Positions 12,690 through 23,300 of a DNA stretch of 64,000 bases are shown here, in pieces. A model generated the notes under the pieces. That model saw only the letters and a list, made by a program, of their open reading frames with translations, did no database searches and was not told where the DNA came from. This stretch comes from Anthonomus grandis grandis. Lineage: Eukaryota; Arthropoda; Insecta; Coleoptera; Curculionidae. How positions within the stretch are numbered: the first letter of the stretch is position 1; each line of letters begins with the position of its first letter. The stretch is taken from positions 32,685,879-32,749,878 of the forward strand of contig NC_065552.1 of the NCBI RefSeq assembly GCF_022605725.1. The letters are read 5' to 3'. Both the position numbers and the translations under genes were made by a program.

Positions 12690-15060
12690 AATCTGGAATA
12701 TTAATTTAGACAAATATTTATGATAATAATGCAAATATATAGATGGCCTCGTTACTGATTTTTAAAAGTAAAATGCATTCTATGTGTGGAATGAATGAAT
12801 TATCGTTATGCATTGTCTATGGGTTTTGACGCATTCTGTAATTGCGTCAAAATATTCCGCTTTAGTTTGGGTCAGATTAATCACCTCAAGCTTTTTCCCA
12901 TATGTAATTCATTGGCAAATTATGGAATTAGCACGAATATGATTAAACAAATTTTGGATGACGTACAAATTATTCTTACCAAAAAAAACATATTTACATA
13001 AATATATATTTGGGGCAGGTATCTGTTCTTATTTTCAAAATATCTTGAAAAAAACTAAAATTTTTCGATCTTTTGCGTAATAAATGGATTATTTTTTCCT
13101 AATTATCTGGAATATGAATTTTTATATAATATAATAGATCTGCAGTGAGCAGCCGTATGCTTTTGCGCAGATCCCAGTAGCTTTGGAAATGTTGGCTCTC
13201 TAGTTTGAGAAGGTTAATTTCGCTGGGCAAACTTTAGGAGCTTCCTAGATATTTGTACCTAGAAGATCGTGCTAAACGAATTTCACATCTCTTTAGGAAC
13301 ATATTCTTTAGCAATATGACAGCTACACATTTTGCTCCGTCGATTTTGGGCTCAGACCTTAGACAAGCTATATGCTATCACTTAGACAAGCTGTATTCTA
13401 TAACTCTATACCACTCCTTCATCAGTTCACTTTATAAACTCTAGTACTAACTTGGGGTTCCTTATCGGCCATAATAGATTTAATGAAATTTATTAAAGCA
13501 GATTGAGGCAAAAATGCTCTTTAACAGATTTTAGCCGATACCGTTAAAATACGCAAATCATACATTTAAACTTTTTTCCGTAGTTTATAACATAAACTTT
13601 TGCGTGATTTTAATTATGTCAGTAAAAACCTTGGAATTTGGAAAATATGACCTTAATATGGTTAAAACTCTGGTATTAATTATCAAATGATATCGTATTA
13701 ACGGCGTTCATTTTATGTAAAGAAGTATAAATCTCAAGAAACCCCTTCATTTCCCAAGCGTATTTTCCCCAAATTTTTGTCGCAGATATGCCTAATAGGC
13801 TCAACCATCACAGTTTAATACTCCTGTCAATTATGCAACTTAAACTTGTACTTCTTATATCTTAAGTTTACTTGTAAGTTTTATCTAAGCTTTGTTTCGC
13901 TGACTTTTGAATCTTCGAATTCTTTTTTAGTTTTCATATTTTGCACTTTTCAACATATTTGCAAAGGACTACGAAAACGTATACGACATATGTGCTTCGA
14001 GTACTGATCCCACTGACCACAATAACAACTAGCCATTAGTCCTTCCTCAAATGATTTTTTTAACAATCAGGATATTGAGATTTGGTTTAAGAATAGTAAA
14101 AAATTCAAGTAGATTCAAGTAGGTTCAAATTTGTCAATGTATTTTTCAAGATAAAATTAAAAAAAAAATCTATATCCTAGTTTCGCGACAATATGCCTTG
14201 GTAATGTGTTACAGTCGCTGCTTAATATTCATGTTTGGCATTAGAAATTATATTACGGATTTCACTATCATCAATATGTAGTATTATTGAAATTTTAACA
14301 TTTATGAATAATAGTCGCAATGAATTCCTATTTTGATTATGCAATGGAAAAGCATATTTCCTAATATGGAATTTTCTTAATATTTTTTTAGATAAAGTAA
14401 ATATTAACTGTTCTAAAGAATTTAGTTCAGTAGAAATATTTACATTAAACGATAAGTTCATCTGTATAACACTAATTAACTTACTTGAAATTAGAGCGAA
14501 CAATAAAGCCCCTTGTTCATGGAGCAACTGGCTTCTAATCCAATAAATATGTTTGCCACTTACAATTTTTTATGCATCCCTACAAGTTGATTCAAGTCAT
14601 ATTTCGTACAAGAACATACTAGTCATGTATCGGTAACATACTTGTAAGTTATTATTTGTCACGAGAGTGGCAGTGTCGATCACCGCTTAATTTTGTTGAT
14701 TTTTCAAAAAAGATGAAGAATGTAAAATGTGTCTTTAAGTATATAGGATTATATCAACAACATGCCACATCTGGTTCGGATCATCTCCTCCAATGCCTTT
14801 GTAGCTTTCTATTATTACTTGATTATGAATTATTCTAAAAGTTATTCAATATGTGTTTAATATATTATATATAAGGAGACTGGATATAATAAAACTGTTT
14901 CGCATCAATTTCGTTTTTTTTATTTGTGCCAGATGAAAATAAATTCCGAAAGTAGCGAGAGGTATTTGATTACATTAATAAAGGTATTCATCTATGCGAT
15001 TTGCACTTTTCTAAAAAAGATGTTGTCCGGATATGTCGTAAAATAATCGATAAAAATACT
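12690..15060. other. Intergenic, nothing seen
   Basis: No recognised gene. Short open stretches at 12795-13001, 13253-13444 and 14222-14527 have no domain or codon signal I can identify. Confidence 0.4.
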
Positions 15061-15069
15061 TACCAGACA

Positions 15070-15350
15070 TGAAGGAATTAATGGTTTGCTACCTGGTGCT
15101 TTTAGAATGAACACTCTCGAAAGTCGAATACAACAGGAATTGGATTTCAAAACATCTGGTTCTTGAATTTAAAAAAAAAACAAAATTTTGAGTAGGTATT
15201 TGAAACTTTGCAGATCATTGATGTTTTGCTGCGTGGTGTTTTTTATGAATGAACACTTTTAGTCGAATAGAATAGCAATTGCATCCTAAAACATATAGAT
15301 TTTGAGTGAGAAAAAAACAAATTTCCCAACTAACTACATATGCGACTGAA
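15070..15350 (+). repeat. Imperfect tandem duplication, about 130-145 bp unit
   Basis: Two diverged copies follow each other: both contain a GGTTTGCTACCTGGTG-like block (15092 and about 15225), a GAATGAACACT block, a GTCGAATA block and an A-rich end. About 190 bases further on, near 15530, GAACACCCCGTATA resembles a transposon terminus seen elsewhere in the window. Confidence 0.45.
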
Positions 15351-15596
15351 GCAACGGTATCTTATTTATATGTTTATTTTTCTTATCATAAACTGTTTGA
15401 CCGTATGGAAAATCCTGACTTATGCTGCAATACTTAATTAAAATCAAGCCATCAAAACAACCATATACGGTTGTTTTGATTGCAAATGATTTCCTCTATT
15501 GACACTTTTCGTTTGGACGTCTACTTTTCGAACACCCCGTATATCAATAACATTATCAAAAGATAGGTTCAGCAAATTAGAGTGAGGCACCCTTCA

Positions 15597-15720
15597 GACC
15601 AACAGCGCCGATGTAGCAACTTTCTGAAACTAGTTTTCGTTCGTTTGAGGGTATACACGTTTAGCATACAGAAGAACATTCTCCTTATCTCTAGTCTCCT
15701 TGGTTCGTGCTGTGGGAACT
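15597..15720 (+). repeat. Dispersed repeat, copy B
   Basis: Second copy of the repeat at 3327-3430, sharing the exact 18-base opening block and several downstream blocks in order. It lies just upstream of a possible EFTUD2 5' UTR exon, so the similarity could be promoter sequence carried by a repeat. Confidence 0.5.
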
Positions 15721-15893
15721 TGCCTTAAGCAATGGTATATGACAAGTGACAGATCAAATAAAACGTTAAACATAACCTTACAATATTCAACAACAAAAAA
15801 CTGAAAAACAAGCCGTGCTTGTAAAACTTTCGGTTTCCCAAGTATCTTTGCTAATTACTTAACTTTTGTGTTGTTCAGGTTTAAATAATACAA
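15720..15893 (+). promoter_or_regulatory. EFTUD2: Possible non-coding first exon of EFTUD2
   Basis: The EFTUD2 start codon lies four bases after a good 3' splice site (AG at 20389-20390), so at least one 5' UTR exon must lie upstream. A consensus donor, GTAAGT at 15894-15899, ends a stretch free of transposon coding sequence and is my best candidate. This is placement by splice signal only; cDNA is needed. Confidence 0.25.
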
Positions 15894-15899
15894 GTAAGT

Positions 15900-16880
15900 T
15901 CTTTAACGTGTGAATGAAGGTTTTCTAAAATAGTCTAAAATGGGTTCTATTTAGTGCTTGTTACACAAATATATTTTCACTGTTAAGTATTAAACATGCT
16001 AATTAAAATTCTAAATAATAAAATACTATACTAATAACACTTTTTTATACATTTACTCTATATTTTAAAGCCAGAAAATAGCCACTTTTTAATTGATAGT
16101 AACACAGTAGACAAATGCCTTATGCTACTTTGGATAATCCTCGGTTCACCTGAGATTTAGTTTTTCCAAACTCTGAAAACCCAAAAACTAGAAATTTGCT
16201 TTATTAACACAACCATATAGTTAATGACAAAGCAAAAAACAAGTAATTAAATATGAAAATATGAAGGTTAGGAATTTAGCAGATATTTAACATACAAAAT
16301 TTCCAAGCATACTCACATATTTTATAAAGTTAAAATAGGTTCGGTATATGGTTAACATAGGTTCGGGTTCAATTAGGTGATAAAACTTTAAACTGTTAAA
16401 ATATATATCATCAAATTATATGTTGCAACTTCTTCACAGCAATTCTAAGTGGCAAATGATTAAACATTTTCTTTAAGACAAACATTTTTCTCAAAGCTGA
16501 ATGGAGGATGGATATACCCGAGTTGATGAGAACTTAGGGTAGAGTTAATTTTGGGTGCAAAAACTGTGGTATTATGTTTCTATACATAAGGCAGGCAGTT
16601 ATCCCACAATAGGCTGACCTAAGACATTTAGTATGACCTGACCAGTGACCATACTATGACCTAATTAAGACATTTAAATCATTGGTTTTTAAACTTATTT
16701 ATAAACTGTTAAAAAACTATTTAAACTTATAAAAGTAGGATAAAAAAAGTTCACAATTGGAAAAGTACCCTCAAATAATTGCTGTAGCTGAGAATGAAAT
16801 TAATAGAGTGACAAGGATTCATTACCAAAGCTGCTTCAATTATACATAATTCAATAACTGACTAAACTTTAGGCATTTAC
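15900..16880. other. No gene seen (possible 5' UTR intron)
   Basis: AT-rich; nothing recognised. Confidence 0.4.
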
Positions 16881-16886
16881 AAGTTA

Positions 16887-17745
16887 TTGGAGAAATTATT
16901 TCTTAGTAACAGATTTGAACAGCATATCCTCGGTACTTGCAAAAAGGTATCTGCAGGTTGTTTTGCAGTCAGAGCGGCTACCCTGGAGCTTGGCATGGAG
17001 TTTGGAAGATCTGTATATTTTTCAATAATTGAATCCCACCTTAGGTATGCCATTTGCTTCTGGGGTAATGCAGCTGCCTGCCTTCTACAAATGCTGCTTG
17101 TTTTACAGAAGCATGCTGTACGTTACATCTGTGGGGCTAAACCAAGGGATTCCTGTCACCCATTATTTGTTAGGCTGGGCATACACACTGTCTTCTCCCT
17201 CTACATTCAGGAAGTGGCCTGCTTACTTTTTGCAAATCGCTTTAAATTTATAACCCCAAATCCAATATACTTAACGCGTCAAGTTAACGATCTAAATCTT
17301 CCAATCCCCTCCTCCACATTAACTAAAAAATCTATTTTCTATGAGGGAATCAAAATTTTCAATCGTTTACCAGGTGGAATCAGGGAGGCAACATGTATTG
17401 ACACTTTTAAACGTAAATTGAAAATACTTTTGACCGAAAAATGTTAGTATTCACTGGATGAATACTACGTCGACACATTCTAATTTTCCCTAAGTATATT
17501 TCCTAAGTATTTGAATTTTATTTGATTTGTTTGTATGGTTTGAATTCTTTGCTGTCTTATACTAGAGGGGATAATTATGGAATTTAATTTACTTTTTATG
17601 TATTTTTTTTCTGCTGTTCTTCTGTATTGTTTTCTGATGTTTGTTTTGGAACTCGAGTGTGTATGCGGTATAGTGGTAGTAATTTAAGGTAGCTTTGTTT
17701 AGAACAATTTTTCTTTGTTAATAACAATAAAGCATTTTTTTTTTA
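16887..17745 (+). mobile_element. 3' end of a CR1-like non-LTR retrotransposon
   Basis: A 186-codon open frame (to 17447) encodes the post-RT region: VSAGCFAVRAATLELG, then YFSIIESHLRYAICFWG, LQKHAVRYICGAKPRDSC, and a tail with LNLPIPSSTLTKKSI. The same blocks in the same order occur in the minus-strand copy at 18.4-19.9 kb, so the two belong to one family. The RT core is missing (5' truncation). The 3' UTR runs to an AATAAAGC-poly(T/A) stretch near 17727-17750. Confidence 0.75.
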
Positions 17746-17749
17746 ATAA

Positions 17750-18082
17750 TAATACCTAGGCTAAGGTTAAACTTTGACACAATTACAAATTATTTCACAG
17801 TGCTCTTTTAACAAGTAAAGAACATTTTCTGAATTGGAATTAAAACTACCAAGATAATGCAGAAGGGTGCTAGAGTAGCTACTTATTCAAGTTGGCTGGC
17901 CAATGTGGACCATAATAGCAAAAGACTGTAACAAATGACTTACAAGACTTAGAAGAGCTCCAATCCTTATCAAGAAAATCAGTGTCCATTAGTATCACTG
18001 AAGCATACAATGGAAGATTTGCTAATATAGTTTTTAGTTTAAAAATAAATACTTAAACATTAGGCGACTGATAGGCACACAA
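17750..18082. other. No gene seen
   Basis: Spacer between two copies of the same retroelement family, in opposite orientations. Confidence 0.4.
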
Positions 18083-20100
18083 GAAGAAAGAAAGAAAGAA
18101 AGAAATTGTGCTATATTACGTAAGAATAATCTTGTGTACAAGCATCCTACAAGCTAAAAAAACAAAACAAAAATACAATTTCAAAAGTTGACAAAACAAT
18201 GAACAAAATTAAACACAAGAAGACAAAACTTTTTGAACATACTTGGATTAAAGATAACTAAATAAAACAATCAATTACTAAATAAAGGTAAACTTGTTGA
18301 CAAAACTAGAGAAAAAAAACATTCCAACATGTCCAAGGTTAAAACCTATCATTAAAAAAGTCATCCAGGTTATAATATGCCTTAGCCAATAAAAGCGTCT
18401 TTAATTCTCTTAAATTTCTTAACATCTAATATATGTCTAACACATAGAGGAACATGATTGTAAATTTTTTTACTTATGTAAATTAATGAGTTTTTGGTAA
18501 GGGAAGACATAGGAATAGGTAGGGGAACATCATTTACACGACGAGTCAAATGGCCAGTGTCAGAGGGTAGTTTGGGAATTTTGTGAATAAGAGCAGCTTT
18601 TTCTAAGATAAAGAGTGAAAAAAGAGTTAGGATTTTTTCAGAAATGAAGAGGGGTTTGCAAGAATCTCTTAACTTAGCAGAACACAGGTATCTAACTGTT
18701 TTTTTTTGAATAACAAAGACAATGTTAAGTAGCCCCTTATTAGTTAAACCCCAAAAAGGCAAGCCATACCGAATATGAGATTCAATAAGTGAAAAGTACA
18801 CTGAACATGCAACCACCCCTCCTAGCTCTTGTTTTGCCATTCTTACTGCAAAACATCCAGAAGATAATTTCTCAGCTAAATGTAAAATATGATCTTTAAA
18901 CTGTAGGCGACCATCAATGGTAATTCCTGGGAACTTGCAGCACTCTTTATTCTGCAAGAGGGAATTTTCGTCAAACATCAGACCCTGAACATCGCACTTA
19001 AACCCCATAATAGACGTCTTTCTTACATTAAACACGAGCCTGTTGGAAGCACACCACCCTGATAAAATCTGGTCTTCAAGGATACAAGTCTTAATATAAT
19101 CAGAATTTTTATGGCTCCATACTATGGTGGTATCATCAGCAAACTGAACCACCTTGCCCTGCAGTTTCAATGAACTCAAGTCATCCACATACAGTAAAAA
19201 TAACAGTGGTCCCAACACTGAACCCTGGGGAACGCGGCATTTCAGGGATCTAGAAGCAGACAAACGCTCTGACACTGTAACCTTCTGAGTACGATTTGAT
19301 AGATAGGACTCAAGCCATCGCAACGCTACGCCCCTAAAACCATATTTATCGAGCTTAGATAACAGTATTCCATGATCTACACAGTCAAATGCTTTGGATA
19401 GATCACAAAACACTGCCGCCGCTGACTCTCCAGAATTCAAGGACACATAGACGCTCTCAAAAAAGCTAAAAACAGCATCATGAGTCCCTTTACCAGCTTG
19501 AAATCCAAACTGATTTGCAGACAAAATGCCATTATGATGTAAAAAGGACAAAATTCTACTTTTTGCAAGTTTTTCAACTATCTTAGAGAGGGTAGACAAA
19601 ATAGAAATGGGACGGAAATTACAAGGCTGATCCAAATCTCCACCCTTATGAAGAGGGATAACCACTGCCTCTTTTAAACATGAAGGAAAAATGCCAATAT
19701 GTAAAGAATTGTTTATGGCACAAACTAAAGCATTTAGAGCAAACATCAAGAACAACTTAAATTTTGTCGAATGAGCAATATACATTTCAAAATCCATTTC
19801 TTCACAAATATGATTATACTTGGCAACATTTTGAAAATCAGACAAGTTTTGGAAATCCTGTTTACACATAATCATAGTCCTCTCTTGTTACAATTTAATC
19901 TAAAGAATGTATGGTATAGTTTGAAATAAAAATTGGTTCATCAGCCTTATTCCAATGCTCTGTAAAAAATATAATTTTGGGATAATCTATGCTTTCCAAA
20001 TAATCTTGAAGTTTGCAGGTCTTATTGTGGATAGATTGACAATTTAAAACAAGGGACTGGTATTTAATGACATTTAAGGTTGTCAAATCTAGGGCTGCAA
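18083..20100 (-). mobile_element. CR1-like non-LTR retrotransposon with internal deletion
   Basis: A 497-codon minus-strand frame (19875-18382) carries most of a reverse transcriptase: PLHKGGDLDQPCNFRPIS, NQFGFQAGKGTHDAVFSF, FCDLSKAFDCVDH, RVPQGSVLGPLLFLLYVDDL and QFADDTTIVW (catalytic FADD), then the thumb and C-terminal region. Immediately upstream (20086-19895, another frame) is only the first part of an EEP endonuclease: SLVLNCQSIHNK and IIFFTEHW. The rest of the endonuclease and the KASGPDG-type RT motif are absent, so about half of the ORF has been deleted between the two. The 3' end on this strand is a (TTTC)n tract (18083-18105 on the plus strand), a microsatellite terminus like those of some non-LTR families. 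The copy lies upstream of the EFTUD2 start codon, probably in a 5' UTR intron. Confidence 0.8.
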
Positions 20101-20390
20101 CCTATTTATCCTGTTCTGATTTAAAAACGGACTATCATTTGAAGATGCATTAGAATCAAAAAGTTCAGGTTGCCAACATCACTCTATTATAATAAATATA
20201 AAAAGTCAGGAGATGTGTCATTGAATGAACTGAATGAAAATACCTAAAGTTAATCTTTATGTCACACATGAAGAAATGAAATTAATAATTATTATGAGAG
20301 TACAATAGTGTCTTTAATAATTTATTTTTACGCGGAAAATCACCATTAAGAAATTACTTTTATGAAATAATACATTTTTATTTATTTTAG

Positions 20391-23300
20391 GATCATGGAT
20401 GCTGATTTATATGATGAATTTGGAAATTACATTGGACCAGAATTAGATAGTGATGATGATGAGGAAGAAGAACATGAAGCACATGATGAGGATGAACAAC
20501 ATGAATATGATGTAAGTAAATATTATTTTATTATGATATTGTTTAATATTTACAGTAATACCAGTTTTAAATATTATAGGTTATATTTATTTAGTTAAAC
20601 ATTCACAATATACATAATTTAATTATGGTACTTATGGGTATGTTATACCCATAAGTACTATATCTTCCTAATTTTGTAATAAACAATTATTCCTTTAAGA
20701 CTTTAAAACATAATTGCCTCTATTTTTTTATAGGATGAACAAATGGAAGATGAGCCACAACCAATGGCAATAGTTCTGCATGAAGATAAACAATATTATC
20801 CCTCAGCCTTGCAAGTCTATGGACCAGATGTTGAAACAATAGTGCAAGAAGAAGATGCTCAGGCTCTTGATGTACCCCTCATTGAACCTGTAAAAAAGAA
20901 AAAATTTCAGTTGAAAGAGCAAAATTTACCTGAAACTGTTTATAACATGGAGTAAGTAGATGTATTTTATGTAATATTTTCTGTGGAGAGGAAGTGTAGT
21001 AGATTTAGGACCTCAATTAAAAAATATCTAAAATAGTATACACTCTTCATTTATTATATTTAAAACATGAAATAAAGCCCTATTGAAGAAAACAAACTAT
21101 ATTGTCATACTATGATAATATGATACAAGACTTGAACATTTGGAAATCTTAATATGAAGTTCTTTGAAGTGAATTCTCAATTTAATGAGTACTTTTTAAT
21201 TATATTATTAATCATACATTTTTATTGTCATACATATAGAAAAATAGAGTCTTATTGTTCATTCAGCGAAGTCAATCTAGACAGGTCTAGAAGCTTGTTA
21301 GAAGGAGTATTTATAGACAACAATCTAAAATTTAACATATATATTTAAATTATTTAAAATACTTTCATCTGTTTGGAAGAGTTATTAATTGTATTAATCA
21401 TATTCTTCATAAGGGTAAAGAAGTTAATCAGTGAAAGGTACATTTATAAATAATAAGAAAATAACCAGATCTTAAGACATCTTTAAGTTTTTTGCCAGCT
21501 ATGAATATGCAAGAATAGTTTATTTTAGTTAAATTGATTCTCAAATCTACTTTGATGTTCTTTAAGGCTTTTGGTTCCAACAATTGTTTAATTGTAATAA
21601 TTCAATTTCTCTGGTAGATAAAATTGTTTTGATTTTTTTGTCACTGGAATTACTGATCCTACTTTTAAAAGACTGTATCTGAGCAACTCTATGAAGCATG
21701 TTCATACATAGAATTATATTACGTGATATTACATTCCCTTACAACTCCTATCTTATAAAAAAAGAGTCAAAAATTGTCCTACAATGAATTACATCCAGAT
21801 GCACACTTATCTATAAACTTAGTGGCAAAATTTCATGCAACAGCTTCAGTTGCAAACAAACCTACTAATGTGACAAATCCAGTCCTAAATGAAGCTGTAG
21901 AAGCTGCAGTTGTGGGTCATATGGTAATCGATCCCACACTCAATACAAGGAAAGTAAGTGAATTTATCAGGTGTTTCATGTAGAAGTGTTCAGAGAATTT
22001 TAAAAAAGCATAGGTTTTATCCGTACCAAAATAAAGTACTGCAGGAACTTAACGAGGATGATAATGACTGTCGTTTACAGTTTTGCGAAACTAGGAATGG
22101 AAGAATCATTGGCAACCCAGAATTTATTTTTAATGTTTGTCTGATGAATGCAGCTTTTTCCTTAATGGTATTGTTAACAGACATAATTGCAGATATTGGA
22201 CGGATTTCAACCTGAGATTATTTAGGGAAGTACATACCCAATATCAAAATATTTTATAGCACATCTATTAATATCAGCACATATATCAAAAAAATTTAAT
22301 ATATGTGCTGGAATTTTCGGCAACCGCATTTTTGAGCCATATTTTTGACCTGGAAGTTTAACAGAGGAAATGTAGGGGAAGTGTACCTGTGATGGATCCC
22401 TTAAGAAATTATTGTTACCATTTCTTTAGTTTTGTTGTTTTCATTTTTTTTTTTATACAAAAATCAATCTATCACTGGATGTCAAATATAGGAAAGAGTA
22501 AATTTTGTATAAATATATATATTTTTTTAATAATGAACGCCTTTAAAAAAAAATATGAGGGGTCCATCAATGGCACATTATGTGCCCATGTTGGCCCCTG
22601 TTGTAAATAAATATTATCTTATTAACTTCTTTTTTAAGCTTTAATAAAAAAAATAATTTGTGGGGTACAAAAATATACATATAAGCTCAAAAAATTAAGT
22701 ACATAATTCACAAGTAAATGATTTGCAACGGTAACTAACACCCGCACACTCAATGTGGCACCACGATTTACATACTTGACAGCGAATCCACTTTTCTTTG
22801 CTACGTGAGTGAGAGAATAACTCGTTGCAGTAAATGCAACTGGCATAATATGTGTCTTCTTTACCTTTTTTAAGGAATTTCTCCAAGATAGACTCGTCTT
22901 CGTCAGAACTGTCATTTTCAATGACAAGTTGCCGTTGTTTTCTTAATTTCGTTTCCTTTTCAATAACTTTTTCTTTGAGTTCTTGAATTTCTGGAGTGGA
23001 ATTTAAATGACCAGTTTTTGCACGAGTTTTGCATTTTCTTTTTTCAACGCTTGAGGTGGAGGTTAAATTTCTTTCAGTGACACATTTAAAACTGAAGATG
23101 AAGAGGTGTTAAGATCAGAAGTACTTGGTTGATTTTGAATGTCTAACTCGATGGTACTGAGTTGAGCCTCCAATGGAATTTGCCTATCCGCTGCTAAAGC
23201 TGGTGCAAACTTCCAATCTTTAAAAATATCGGGATTAAAAGGATGAATTCCCGTCTTTTTAAATGAATTTATTGCGTTAGATGGAATAGCACTCTTCAAA

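Noticed and set aside
14222..14527. 101-codon minus-strand frame
   Set aside because: AT-driven open frame without domain similarity, signal or neighbouring exons.
18083..18105. GAAA-type short repeat considered as a CRISPR or satellite
   Set aside because: A simple microsatellite at the 3' end of a non-LTR element; no spacers.
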